A stretch of 64,000 nucleotides of DNA, taken from NCBI RefSeq assembly GCF_022026155.1, contig NZ_CP085041.1, positions 1,768,306 through 1,832,305 on the forward strand, given 5' to 3'. The first letter of the stretch is position 1. Each line of letters starts with the position of its first letter. The translations under genes were made by a program, and so were the position numbers. The notes under the pieces are model-generated. The model was not told the DNA's origin. It saw only the letters and a list, made by a program, of their open reading frames with translations, and did not search any database. Below, piece by piece: positions 1 to 9,156 of the stretch. Source of the DNA: Dissulfurimicrobium hydrothermale. GTDB lineage: Bacteria; Desulfobacterota; Dissulfuribacteria; Dissulfuribacterales; Sh68.

Positions 1-160
1 TATCCTCCACGGCCTGATAGGTGACGAGGCTGGGAAAAGAATCATCAAAATGACAAAAGAGGCCGGCAGAGATGAGGCCGAATGGCTTGGATATACTCTT
101 GGCGGAGAAATGCTTGCCGCAGGTGGGGCGGAGATATTAAGGGAGACATATGCAAGATGA
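1..160 (+). CDS. hemC: Porphobilinogen deaminase, C-terminal end (partial)
   Basis: This reading frame enters from the left edge (frame starting at base 2) and stops at TGA 158-160. It encodes about 52 residues that end in a LGGEMLAAGGAEIL-type segment, like the C-terminal domain of hydroxymethylbilane synthase. That enzyme polymerises four porphobilinogens into the linear tetrapyrrole used by uroporphyrinogen-III synthase. The identification rests on this short tail plus position: it overlaps by 11 bp the CobA/HemD fusion that performs the next two steps, and hemC-cobA/hemD is a common operon order. The gene body lies outside the window, so catalytic residues cannot be checked. Confidence 0.75.
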   Translation, partial: ILHGLIGDEAGKRIIKMTKEAGRDEAEWLGYTLGGEMLAAGGAEILRETYAR

Positions 161-1706
161 CAGATCGGTGCAACCAGGGAAAATAAAGAGGCCTGGGAAG
201 GTATATCTTGTGGGCGCAGGGCCAGGAGACCCTGGTCTTTTGACTATAAAGGGCAAAAAGATCATCGAAAACGCCGATGTAATCATCTATGACCGCTTGG
301 CAAGCCCAAGGCTCATGTCATTTGCACCGCCTGATGCGGAACGCATATATGTAGGGAAGAGGATAGGGCTTCATGCCGTATCGCAGGAAGAAATAAACAG
401 GCTTATAGTTCATAAGGCGTTTGAAGGAAAGACGGTCTGCCGCCTCAAAGGAGGGGACCCGTTCATCTTCGGGCGGGGGGCCGAAGAGGCTCAGGCACTT
501 GCCCAGGCTGGCATACCATTTGAGGTGGTGCCAGGCGTGACATCCGCCATAGCCGTCCCTGCATATGCAGGCATCCCGCTTACCCACCGGGCCTACACCG
601 CATCCGTTGCCTTTATAACAGGCCATAGAAAACTGGATGCAGAGGAAGCAGATGTGGACTGGGAAGGGCTTGCAAAGGGCGTAGGCACCCTTGTCTTCTT
701 GATGGGCATGACGAATCTTCCTGAAATAGTAAAAGAGCTGATCAAATATGGACGCCCCCCTGACACGCCAGCCGCTGTCATAAATTGGGGCACGACGCCG
801 CTCCACAGGTCCGTCATCGGCACACTCAAAGATATCGTCGGAAAGGTAAAAGATGCCGGCATCAAACCCCCTTCTATAATCGTAATCGGGGATGTAGTAA
901 AACTCAAAGACGAGATCAATTGGTTTGAATCAAGACCACTGCTCGGGAAAAAGATACTTATAACACGCGCAAGGGAACAGGCAAGCACACTCTGCGCCAT
1001 GCTTGAGGAAAAAGGGGCCTATACAATAGAACTCCCAACTATTGCAACCATAGAACATGACGACCATGCCGTGCTGGACGAAGCTATCTCCCGCCTTTCA
1101 TCTTTTGACTGGGTGGTATTTTCCAGTGAGAATGCGGTCCAATTCTTTTTCAAACGCCTTTTTTCCCTGGGCCTTGATCTAAGGGCGCTGTCCGACATAA
1201 AGATCGCGGCCGTAGGACCCGGAACAACAGGATACCTAGCATCTATGCACCTAAAGACAGACCTGATGCCGCAACAAGACTTCAAGGCAGAGGGCCTTGT
1301 GGAGGCATTCAAGGGCCTGGATATAAAAGGCAGGCGGGTGCTCATTCCAAGGGCCGAAAAGGCAAGAGACGTGCTGCCAGAAGGCCTTAAGGCCCTCGGC
1401 GCCGATGTCGATGTGGCTGTCTTATACAAAACCATTGCGCCTGAAGCGGACCTAAAGGTCATTGAAGAATTGAAAGATAGCGATATAGATGTCGTCGTCT
1501 TTACAAGCTCTTCAACGGTCAAAAACTTCCTTGATATTGTGCCAACCGAGCTGGGAGACACCCTGCTTAAAAGAGCAGCTGTCGCGTGTATTGGGCCCAT
1601 TACTTCAAAAACTGCGCGCGATCTGGGATTTAGTGTGGAGATAGAGCCGAGCCGCTCAACCCTTGACTGTCTGGTTGCGGCTATAGAGTCCTATTTTGCA
1701 GGTTAA
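150..1706 (+). CDS. cobA/hemD: Uroporphyrinogen-III C-methyltransferase / uroporphyrinogen-III synthase fusion
   Basis: A bifunctional cytosolic tetrapyrrole enzyme of 518 residues. The N-terminal half (about 17-260) is a SUMT methyltransferase with the glycine-rich SAM loop GAGPGDPGLLT (22-32), GRGAEEA and the PGVTSA motif. It methylates uroporphyrinogen III at C2 and C7 to make precorrin-2 for sirohaem and cobalamin. The C-terminal half (about 265-515) is a HemD domain that cyclises hydroxymethylbilane; its start is marked by LLGKKILITRAREQ. The ATG overlaps the hemC stop, so the two are probably translationally coupled. The fusion is common in Firmicutes and Desulfobacterota. Cobalamin use is independently suggested by cobO near 26 kb. 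Confidence 0.93.
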   Translation: MQDDRSVQPGKIKRPGKVYLVGAGPGDPGLLTIKGKKIIENADVIIYDRLASPRLMSFAPPDAERIYVGKRIGLHAVSQEEINRLIVHKAFEGKTVCRLKGGDPFIFGRGAEEAQALAQAGIPFEVVPGVTSAIAVPAYAGIPLTHRAYTASVAFITGHRKLDAEEADVDWEGLAKGVGTLVFLMGMTNLPEIVKELIKYGRPPDTPAAVINWGTTPLHRSVIGTLKDIVGKVKDAGIKPPSIIVIGDVVKLKDEINWFESRPLLGKKILITRAREQASTLCAMLEEKGAYTIELPTIATIEHDDHAVLDEAISRLSSFDWVVFSSENAVQFFFKRLFSLGLDLRALSDIKIAAVGPGTTGYLASMHLKTDLMPQQDFKAEGLVEAFKGLDIKGRRVLIPRAEKARDVLPEGLKALGADVDVAVLYKTIAPEADLKVIEELKDSDIDVVVFTSSSTVKNFLDIVPTELGDTLLKRAAVACIGPITSKTARDLGFSVEIEPSRSTLDCLVAAIESYFAG

Positions 1707-1722
1707 TTTCTCAAAGGTCTCC

Positions 1723-2553
1723 ATGGACCCAACCGCCCTAAAGGAAAGGCTTGAGGATCTTTACACCAGATTTAACAGGAGGGAGCTGGTTCACCCCGAT
1801 CCACTCGAATTTCTCTATAACTATCCCGAACCCATGGACAGGGAGATCGCAGGGCTGATCGCATCATCACTTGCCTATGGGAGGGTTGGACAGATATTGA
1901 AGAGCGTCTCAATAGTCCTTAACAAATTAGGCGACCTTCACAAATCCCTTTTAAAACTCAGCCGCTCCGAACTCTTTGACATGTTTGACGGCTTCAGGCA
2001 CCGCTTTACAGGCGGGCAAGAGATTGCCGCACTCCTCTTCGGCGTCAAAAAGGTAATCGAGGACAACGGCTCTCTGGAAAGATATCTCATGTCCTTCATC
2101 AATCCCTTGGATGATACCATCTCCCCTGCCCTTTCCAAATTCATAAGGGGCATCTGCGCCGCATCCGGCGTAAAGTCCATGTATCTGTTGCCCGATCCAG
2201 CGATGGGAAGCGCGTGCAAAAGACCATTCCTCTTTTTAAGATGGATGGTCAGGTGCGATCAAGTGGATCCAGGCGGTTGGCATGGGATCCAGCCTTCGAT
2301 GTTGTTAGTCCCTGTCGACACCCATATGTTCAAGATCGCCAAACATCTTGGATTTACCATCAGAAATCAGGCCGATCTCAAAACAGCCGTTGAAATTACA
2401 AATAAATTTAAAAAGATAAATCCTTCTGATCCGGCAAGATATGATTTTGTCCTTACACGCTTTGGCATAAGACCTGAAATGGATCGTTCGATCCTGATAT
2501 CAGAACTAAAAAAGCAAAGGGCGCGCACCCCTAAAGACCACTTCGATTGTTGA
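1723..2553 (+). CDS. TIGR02757 (DUF2400) family protein
   Basis: A protein of about 276 residues of a widespread family without assigned chemistry. Characteristic stretches are the N-terminal PDPLEFLYNYP, the IAGLIASSLAYGRV helix, RPFLFLRWMVR in the middle, and a C-terminal NPSDPARYDFVLTRFGI. Seeing these together makes the family call secure, although the function is unknown. An upstream TTG at 1696 lies inside the end of cobA/hemD. I prefer the ATG at 1723, 16 bp after that gene's stop, because the added residues look unlike the family start. Neither candidate has a strong Shine-Dalgarno. It probably shares the tetrapyrrole gene transcript. Confidence 0.8.
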   Translation: MDPTALKERLEDLYTRFNRRELVHPDPLEFLYNYPEPMDREIAGLIASSLAYGRVGQILKSVSIVLNKLGDLHKSLLKLSRSELFDMFDGFRHRFTGGQEIAALLFGVKKVIEDNGSLERYLMSFINPLDDTISPALSKFIRGICAASGVKSMYLLPDPAMGSACKRPFLFLRWMVRCDQVDPGGWHGIQPSMLLVPVDTHMFKIAKHLGFTIRNQADLKTAVEITNKFKKINPSDPARYDFVLTRFGIRPEMDRSILISELKKQRARTPKDHFDC

Positions 2554-2615
2554 CTAAAGGTGATAAAATCATATTTTTAAAATGACAAACGATCTTTCTA
2601 TAATCCAAGACTTTC

Positions 2616-2624
2616 TGGTATAAT
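2616..2624 (+). promoter_or_regulatory. Candidate extended -10 promoter for the histidine kinase gene
   Basis: The intergenic DNA before the kinase gene carries TGGTATAAT, an extended -10 element with a perfect TATAAT, followed by a T-run. No good -35 hexamer is seen at the usual distance, which an extended -10 can tolerate. Transcription would begin near 2631, leaving a leader of about 24 nt before the ATG at 2655. Confidence 0.5.
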
Positions 2625-2654
2625 TTTTTTTAATAATCTGAAAGAAATGCAAAG

Positions 2655-4097
2655 ATGAATATATATTGTCCTACAGATCCACCTGAGTTTTCATCAGTCC
2701 TGGCCAGAATCCGTCAAAAATACGACGACTACGAAAACTATGCATTTAGCATACTCCAGGACAGGGCTATAATGGCATTTTTCGATCTCGCCCAGGAATA
2801 TGAGACTCTGGACAACTTCTATAGAATCTGTGTCTTTGTCCCAAAGGAATTTTTTGATTTCGACTGCTGCCTTTACTTGGTAGACGCCGAGACCAAGCGT
2901 CTCCAAATGGCCTGCGACTCATTGACAGGATTGTCCGTATGCGGCATGGAGCCTCCGCCAGAGATCAGGATAAGCGATTCATCTTATGAAGCCGGTGACT
3001 CATTCGTAAGTCCTATAAAGGGCAATCTCAGATGGCTGGCTGCCAAACCTCCGGCCAAGGCAGATGAGGTGATAGGGATGTTTGAGGTCTTCCCGCTATC
3101 ATATTTCGGAGAAAAAGACAAGCTATTCTTTGAGAAATATGCAAATAGGATAGGCTATAACCTCCATCACAAGATGATAACCATTCAGAATGAAAAACAC
3201 CTAAAATTCATAAATACCCTGATCGCCGATATTGAGCACAATGTAATTACACCAAATATGCTCTACAAGGTCTTTCTTAATAACTTCCGCAAAAGACTCT
3301 CAGAGATGGAAGAAATATACAAAACATGGAGCGAAAAGATCGAAAGTCCTGAATGTAAAAATTGTAAACAAGTCAAAGAGATCGAAAAGCTACGTCTTGA
3401 TGCAATCAATATCCATGCAGAACTTATAAAGCAATACAATGAAATCGAAAAACACTATCAAAATACCAGCCTCTTTTTGGAAAGTCTACTTCGGAGAGAA
3501 CACTTTGAAAAAGGTGCTTTTGTATTGAGGCGCAAGCCATGCAACTTCAGAAAAGAGATTATCGAGCCTCAACTGGACCGATACAGGGCAAGGCTTGAAC
3601 GCAGAGGTATACGCATAGATGAACACCTAGGCGGCATACCTGACGAGGAGATACCCCTGGCTGTTGACATAGGCCTTATCTCTCAGGTCTATGCAAATCT
3701 TTTTTCCAATGCCGAAAAATATTGCGAAGAGGTACCTAACGAATTCGGACAGCCAGTAAAATTCATGGCCTATGGACGTGAAATCATAAAAGACTTCTTT
3801 GGGAAAGGCAGACATGGAATAAAATTCAACGTATTCACTACAGGGCCTCATCTTGATCAGGAAGATGCAAGAAGGATATTTAATGAAGGCATGAGGGGTA
3901 AAAATGTCGGGAACAAACCAGGAACAGGTCATGGACTGCACTTTATAAAAAAAATAATAGAAGTGCATGATGGTGTGGTTGGCTATGAACCAACTCCCTT
4001 GGGCAATAACTTCTACTTCATACTCCCGCTGCAGGGCAACTCGCCGCAAGACCAAAAAACTGAACAATCGGCAACAGGGGATGCCTGTCCGGTCTGA
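2655..4097 (+). CDS. Cytosolic sensor histidine kinase, GAF-like N-terminus
   Basis: A 480-residue protein with no signal peptide or membrane span. Residues about 40-175 resemble a GAF-type sensory domain. A degenerate H-box follows: EHNVITP with H195 as candidate phospho-acceptor. Next come a CxxC pair (ECKNCK) and a coiled-coil-like region. The C-terminal ATP-binding domain has an N-box (ANLFSNAEKY, about 346-355), a G-box (NKPGTGHGLHF, about 420-430) and a typical terminal FYFILPL. The GTGHGLHFIKKI segment is what makes the HATPase call firm. No response regulator is adjacent, so the partner is unknown. The gene has its own candidate promoter and lies 25 bp before the uvrD-like gene. Confidence 0.75.
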   Translation: MNIYCPTDPPEFSSVLARIRQKYDDYENYAFSILQDRAIMAFFDLAQEYETLDNFYRICVFVPKEFFDFDCCLYLVDAETKRLQMACDSLTGLSVCGMEPPPEIRISDSSYEAGDSFVSPIKGNLRWLAAKPPAKADEVIGMFEVFPLSYFGEKDKLFFEKYANRIGYNLHHKMITIQNEKHLKFINTLIADIEHNVITPNMLYKVFLNNFRKRLSEMEEIYKTWSEKIESPECKNCKQVKEIEKLRLDAINIHAELIKQYNEIEKHYQNTSLFLESLLRREHFEKGAFVLRRKPCNFRKEIIEPQLDRYRARLERRGIRIDEHLGGIPDEEIPLAVDIGLISQVYANLFSNAEKYCEEVPNEFGQPVKFMAYGREIIKDFFGKGRHGIKFNVFTTGPHLDQEDARRIFNEGMRGKNVGNKPGTGHGLHFIKKIIEVHDGVVGYEPTPLGNNFYFILPLQGNSPQDQKTEQSATGDACPV

Positions 4098-4122
4098 ACG
4101 TCACTCGCCGTAGGTCAACCTT

Positions 4123-6315
4123 ATGACTTTTCCAAAGTTATCAGAAAATCTCAATCCGGAACAACTCGAAGCCGCCATGACACTGAAAGGTCCGGTGTTG
4201 GTTATAGCAGGGGCCGGAAGCGGCAAGACGCGGACCCTTGTATTCAGGGTGGCAAACCTCGTACGATCCGGGATCGAGCCGTTCAGGATATTGCTCCTAA
4301 CCTTCACGAAAAAGGCGGCATCCACCATGCTGTCAAGGGCGTCGGAACTCATAGGACAAAGGTGTGAACAGGTAGCCGGCGGCACATTCCATGGCTTTGC
4401 AAACAGTATGCTGAGGAGGTATGCCCATGTTGCAGGCTACCCCAAGACCTTCACTATTCTTGACCGATTGGATGCCCAAGACCTGCTGCAATTCCTGGCA
4501 AAAGAACTTGGACTTGCAGGCCCAGGCAAACACTTTCCTGGCAAGGCCGCCCTTGCCTCCATTGTAAGCAAGGCTGCGAACAGAGACCTAGGCATAGACG
4601 GCCTGTTTGAAAAGGAGATGCCGCATCTTCTGCCTGAACTTGATGGAATGAAAAGGCTCGTATCAGTATATAACGAATATAAAAAGGTCCATGCCCTCAT
4701 GGACTATGACGACCTCCTCATCGTCTGGAGGGATGTCCTCAAGACAGACTTAAGCGTAAGAGAGGCTATAGGCGATAGATTCCAATATATCATGGTGGAC
4801 GAATATCAAGACACAAACACCATCCAGGCGGAGATCATCCGCCTGATGGCGACTGGTCACGACAATGTAATGGCGGTCGGAGACGACGCACAGTCCATCT
4901 ACTCCTTCAGGGGGGCGAACTTCAAAAATATCCTTGATTTCCCAAAGGTCTTTCCAGGTACAAAGATAATAAAACTGGAGAGGAACTACAGGAGCACCCA
5001 GCCCAATCTGGACTGTACAAACGCTATCATCGCTAATGCGCAGGAACGTTTTGCAAAACGGCTGTTGGCGCAAAGGACGGGTGGCAGGCCGCCCAGACTC
5101 TATATAGCAAGAGACGAGCAAGACCAGGCGCGGTTTGTCGCTGAAGAGATATCGAGGCTGATCAAAAGTGGACATCGGCCGTCCGAGACGGCGGTGCTCT
5201 TCAGGGCTGGTTTTCATTCCTTCCATATAGAGGCTGAGCTCAAAAACCGCTCCATCCCGTTTATAAAACGAGGCGGGATGCTGATGGCTGAAGCGGCTCA
5301 CATAAAAGACCTGCTCTGCCTCATGCGCCTGCTAATAAATCCGCTGGATCGTCTCGCGCTAAATAGGGTCTTATTCATGTTTGAACGTCTGGGTGAAAAG
5401 GGAGCGGAAAAAATATTCGCCGATATGGTCAAGAGCGACGATCCCATTGAACGCCTGACAGGGTATGAGACCAAAGCCGCCTGGGGGGATACCGTAAGAG
5501 GGCTTGGAGCATTGATAAAAGGACTGCAAAATACCCAGCTGGGCCTTCAAGATATAATAGCCAGGCTTACAGACTGGTATAGGCCGCACCTTGAACGCAT
5601 TCATCCAGAGGACTATCCGAAACGTCTACAGGAACTCGATTACCTGAGGGGTATAGCCGTCCGCTATGAAGACGCCGTCTCCATGCTTGCGGACCTCGTA
5701 CTTGAACAACCGGAAGAAGACGAGGCAGGCAGCAGTGACCGCGACCGCATCTGCCTCTCGACCATACACTCGGCCAAAGGTCTCGAGTGGAAAACGGTCA
5801 TCATCATATCCATGGCTGAAGGGCGATTCCCAACGACAGGTGCAAGAGATGGAGATCTCCTCGAAGAGGAACGCAGACTCTTTTATGTGGCATCAACACG
5901 GGCAAAAGATAACCTCTATTTCTGCTATCCAGCCTTCATAACTGTCTCAGGTTCAGGCCTTATGCCAGCCAAACCGTCGAGATTCCTGAAAGAGATACCA
6001 TCAAACTTTATAGAGATAATAAAATCAAAAGATGACGCCACGTATAGATCCGACGGCGGCGGTGCCCGGTGCCGACAACCTGGATATCAAAGAGACTATG
6101 ATAATACGCAAGCGTCCGCTGCAGTCGAGACAGAAGCTGCAGCAATGGACGAGCCAGGGATGTTCAAGGCGGGCGAGAGGGTTAGACATCCCATCTTCGG
6201 CCCGGGCAGGGTGACACAGATTATGGGGCATGAAAAGGTCAAGGTCTTCTTTGATGCAACAGGAGAAAAGACCCTGCACCTTGCATATGCAAAACTTAGT
6301 CGCATAGGAAGATAG
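4123..6315 (+). CDS. UvrD/PcrA/Rep-family superfamily 1A DNA helicase
   Basis: A 3'-5' DNA helicase of 730 residues, a normal length for PcrA/UvrD. Visible motifs are the Q-motif region LNPEQLEAAM, Walker A GAGSGKT (30-36), motif Ia LLTFTKKAA, Walker B DEYQDT (226-231), motif III GDDAQSIYSFRGA, motif IV LERNYRS, motif V STIHSAKGLEW and motif VI LFYVASTRA. The C-terminal 50 residues (GERVRHPIFGPGRV) form the PcrA-type tudor-like domain used for RNA polymerase contact. Such enzymes act in nucleotide-excision and mismatch repair or remove RecA. PcrA, UvrD and Rep cannot be separated by eye, although the tail favours PcrA/UvrD. Confidence 0.93.
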   Translation: MTFPKLSENLNPEQLEAAMTLKGPVLVIAGAGSGKTRTLVFRVANLVRSGIEPFRILLLTFTKKAASTMLSRASELIGQRCEQVAGGTFHGFANSMLRRYAHVAGYPKTFTILDRLDAQDLLQFLAKELGLAGPGKHFPGKAALASIVSKAANRDLGIDGLFEKEMPHLLPELDGMKRLVSVYNEYKKVHALMDYDDLLIVWRDVLKTDLSVREAIGDRFQYIMVDEYQDTNTIQAEIIRLMATGHDNVMAVGDDAQSIYSFRGANFKNILDFPKVFPGTKIIKLERNYRSTQPNLDCTNAIIANAQERFAKRLLAQRTGGRPPRLYIARDEQDQARFVAEEISRLIKSGHRPSETAVLFRAGFHSFHIEAELKNRSIPFIKRGGMLMAEAAHIKDLLCLMRLLINPLDRLALNRVLFMFERLGEKGAEKIFADMVKSDDPIERLTGYETKAAWGDTVRGLGALIKGLQNTQLGLQDIIARLTDWYRPHLERIHPEDYPKRLQELDYLRGIAVRYEDAVSMLADLVLEQPEEDEAGSSDRDRICLSTIHSAKGLEWKTVIIISMAEGRFPTTGARDGDLLEEERRLFYVASTRAKDNLYFCYPAFITVSGSGLMPAKPSRFLKEIPSNFIEIIKSKDDATYRSDGGGARCRQPGYQRDYDNTQASAAVETEAAAMDEPGMFKAGERVRHPIFGPGRVTQIMGHEKVKVFFDATGEKTLHLAYAKLSRIGR

Positions 6316-7440
6316 ATGACGAACATCTTGTATCTCAGAAGCGTATTTACAGGTGAAGACATATATTTTAATCGGTTCATCGAGAGACTTGATACGGATC
6401 GCTTCAGGCCTATCATATGTTATCTGCGCGGACCTGTGCCAAAGGATACCGAGCTAGCCCAAAAGGGATATGAGGTCTTTGGATTGCCGTATAAAAGACA
6501 AGAGCTCAGGTATTTCAATCCAAAAATTATTTTTGAGTTAAAAAAGATATTGGCTAAAAAGAACATAGGTATTGTTCATGCATATCGTCACAAACCAACT
6601 GTATATGCAGTGCTTGCTGCGTTTACAAATAAAGACATAAAGATTATATCTCATGTCTTATCTACAAGACGAAGCAGATCGATAAGCAGAAAGCTTCAAA
6701 ATTTGATACTGATGCAGCGAGTAGATGCAATAATAGGCGTATCCGCTGCGGTAAGCGATGATATCAAAAAAAACAACTATCTTATTGACCAAAAAAAGAT
6801 AAGAACCATCTATACCAGTGTCGATCTGGAGAGATTTGTGTCGCTACCGGATCAAAAAACAGCACGCTCACGCCTCGGCCTCCCCCAAGATGGGTGGATC
6901 TGGGGCACAATCGGGAGGCTTGCCCCGGTAAAAGGCCATGACATACTGCTCAAGGCCTTTGCGGCAGGCAATCTAGGCAGAAAGGGCTGCCATCTGGCCA
7001 TCGCAGGCGACGGAAGGCTGCGCGCTTGGCTCGTTCAGGAGGCTGAGAAGCTGGGCATAGCCGACAATGTGACCTTTCTCGGTCATATAGCCGATATCCC
7101 CTGTTTTTTGGCAACACTCGATGGATTCGTATTTCCATCCAGACAGGAAGGGCTTGGCCGTGCACTCATAGAGGCCCTTGCAGCTGGCCTACCATGCGTC
7201 GCCAGCCGGATAGGCGGCATAGAAGAGATACTACAAAGGCTATGCGCGGACGGCCATGCGTTTCTTGTGCCCCCTGAAGACGACCTAGCCCTTTTAAGTG
7301 CCATGGAAGACGTAATGAACAAAGACCAGGGCTGGCGGGCTGATGTAGCGTCGGCATCAAAGGATGCCACATTTCTCTTCGGGATCGACGGATTTCTGAA
7401 ACAGATGGATGCAATGTATAGTGATCTTGTCTCTAAATAA
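6316..7440 (+). CDS. GT4-family glycosyltransferase
   Basis: A 374-residue glycosyltransferase of the GT-B fold. The ATG follows the uvrD stop with no gap, so the two are probably co-translated. The C-terminal nucleotide-sugar domain shows GTIGRLAPVKGHDIL, GDGRLR, VTFLGH and the acidic donor motif FPSRQEGLGRALIEALAAGLP, all typical of GT4. The N-terminal acceptor domain starts NILYLRSVFTGEDIYF. Sugar and acceptor are unknown; envelope polysaccharide or lipid glycosylation is the usual role. Base composition changes within the gene: 19 G/C among 60 bases at 6541-6600 against 37 of 60 at 7141-7200, close to the border between the two domains. Confidence 0.85.
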   Translation: MTNILYLRSVFTGEDIYFNRFIERLDTDRFRPIICYLRGPVPKDTELAQKGYEVFGLPYKRQELRYFNPKIIFELKKILAKKNIGIVHAYRHKPTVYAVLAAFTNKDIKIISHVLSTRRSRSISRKLQNLILMQRVDAIIGVSAAVSDDIKKNNYLIDQKKIRTIYTSVDLERFVSLPDQKTARSRLGLPQDGWIWGTIGRLAPVKGHDILLKAFAAGNLGRKGCHLAIAGDGRLRAWLVQEAEKLGIADNVTFLGHIADIPCFLATLDGFVFPSRQEGLGRALIEALAAGLPCVASRIGGIEEILQRLCADGHAFLVPPEDDLALLSAMEDVMNKDQGWRADVASASKDATFLFGIDGFLKQMDAMYSDLVSK

Positions 7441-7877
7441 TCTTAGCCTTTTCCCGAAAACTGAGCCGTTGTCAGGTCAGCAATCCCTGTCTGGAACCTC
7501 GAAAGCGAGCCCGCACCTCTCCAAATTTTTTATTGATAACGTTAAATCCGGCTTATTTTGACCATGGCCTTTTTGACAATCTTGTATCTGAAAACTCAAA
7601 AAGCACAGGGTCCAGCCTTAAGATCGACCCACAATCGCCATTATTAATAATAACAGATTTTTGTGACTAACGTCTAAACCGAAGATAAAAAGCCGACTTG
7701 CCGCGAAACATCCCTCTGAAGCGCTGATGGGCTAGGTATGTGTAGTCAAAAGCTAATGTAGCAATCTCCCCTTTGGTGTCTATATGTCTATATCAAAGAC
7801 ACCTCCAGCTCCTGACATCCCGAGTTCAGCTTAATAGAGGCTGCGTAAATGTAGGATCTGGACTCAGGATGCACATA
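7441..7877. other. 437-bp stretch without a supportable gene
   Basis: No open frame here has recognisable coding character. One inverted repeat is visible: GGTGTCT at 7775-7781 pairs with AGACACC at 7797-7803 around a 15-base loop, without a following T-run. The region lies immediately downstream of tRNA-Leu (minus strand) and at the convergence of the plus-strand glycosyltransferase operon with the minus-strand block. I see no direct repeat of the tRNA end that would mark an integration site. Confidence 0.6.
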
Positions 7878-7962
<85 letters not shown>

Positions 7963-8020
7963 GATTATAATCTTGTAATAATCGTCTAATGCCTCGCGTG
8001 CCTATCAGATCAAATTACGG

Positions 8021-8383
8021 TCATTTTTTTGTTTTTGCACCAGGCACCCCTGCAGGAGCTGTTTTATTGCCCCCTGTCGTCTTGGTGGTGCTGGTTTCCG
8101 GTGCGGCAGGGGAAGCTGGCTGCGTAATTTTTACATTCTGCATAACAGACTCCGCCCCGCGCCTTGAAGACATATAGGTAAGGCCCAGCGATGTAAGCAT
8201 AAACGCCACCGCCAACGCGGTGGTAAACTTGCTCAAAAAACTGGCTGGCCCTGCACTGCCAAAAACCGCCTCGCTTGAACCAAAGACAGCGCCCATCTCG
8301 GCACCTTTGCCTTGCTGCAACAAGACGGTAATCACCAACAAGGCACAGACAATCACATGTATAACGACTATAAATGCAAACAT
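8021..8383 (-). CDS. secG: Preprotein translocase subunit SecG
   Basis: A small membrane protein of about 120 residues, the accessory subunit of the SecYEG channel. It has two hydrophobic helices (about 3-21 and 54-72) joined by the family signature LLQQGKGAEMGAVFG, and an alanine/threonine-rich charged tail. The start is the ATG at 8383, whose A is the last base of the tpiA TGA (TGATG), implying coupled translation. A GTG three bases upstream would also be in frame. tpiA-secG is a very common gene order in bacteria, and tRNA-Leu follows on the same strand as in many genomes. Confidence 0.95.
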   Translation of the reverse strand: MFAFIVVIHVIVCALLVITVLLQQGKGAEMGAVFGSSEAVFGSAGPASFLSKFTTALAVAFMLTSLGLTYMSSRRGAESVMQNVKITQPASPAAPETSTTKTTGGNKTAPAGVPGAKTKK

Positions 8384-9156
8384 CACCCTATTTTACAGCG
8401 AACCATATCAGCGAATTTTTTGGGATCGAGCGACGCGCCGCCTACCAGTACCCCGTCAACATCAGGCATGGCGACAACCCCCTCGACATTTTTCAAATTA
8501 ACTGAGCCACCATACATTATCCGGATACCATCTGCAATAGTTGAATTGAAATTTTGGCCCAGATATGAACGGATATGTGAATGCACATCCTGAATCTGAT
8601 CCAATGCAGCGGCCCTACCTGTACCTATAGCCCAAACCGGCTCATAGGCCAGGGCGATCTCGCCTAACATACCTTGGTCGATCTCTGCCAAGGCCGAAGA
8701 GATCTGCCTGTCAAGCACTTCGAATGTTAGACCAGCCTCTCTCTCATCAAGCTTCTCACCAATGCAAAGCATGGGTTTAAGACCTGCATCCAAGGCAGAC
8801 CGCACCTTCCTAGCTATCAGCCTGTCATCTTCGCCGAAGATATGCCTCCGTTCCGAGTGTCCAAGTATGACCCATCTGACCCCAAATTCCTTTAACATCA
8901 CAGGGGACACCTCGCCAGTAAACGCCCCTTCCCTCTCAAAATACATATTCTGGGAGGCAAGCGAAACAGAGATGCCACTCCGCATCATCTGAGATGCAGC
9001 GGCCAAGGCGGTAAACGGGGGCGCTACAACCACCTCACGCCCTAAAATCCCATCTATGGCAGGAAGAAATACACTAAAAAAGTCCCTTGTCTCCGCCGCA
9101 GTCTTGTTCATCTTCCAGTTTGCAGCAAAAATTGGGATCCTCTTGAAATGACCCAT
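8383..9156 (-). CDS. tpiA: Triose-phosphate isomerase
   Basis: Interconverts dihydroxyacetone phosphate and glyceraldehyde 3-phosphate in the cytosol. About 257 residues, the family's usual size. Catalytic features are all present: substrate lysine in AANWKMN (K15), electrophilic histidine in VILGHSERR (H100), and the base glutamate in YEPVWAIGTG (E172). Near the C-terminus are the phosphate-binding loops MYGGSVN and DGVLVGGASL. The chosen ATG at 9156 overlaps the pgk stop as TAATG. An in-frame start four codons earlier (9168) would intrude into pgk and adds nothing conserved. Confidence 0.97.
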   Translation of the reverse strand: MGHFKRIPIFAANWKMNKTAAETRDFFSVFLPAIDGILGREVVVAPPFTALAAASQMMRSGISVSLASQNMYFEREGAFTGEVSPVMLKEFGVRWVILGHSERRHIFGEDDRLIARKVRSALDAGLKPMLCIGEKLDEREAGLTFEVLDRQISSALAEIDQGMLGEIALAYEPVWAIGTGRAAALDQIQDVHSHIRSYLGQNFNSTIADGIRIMYGGSVNLKNVEGVVAMPDVDGVLVGGASLDPKKFADMVRCKIG

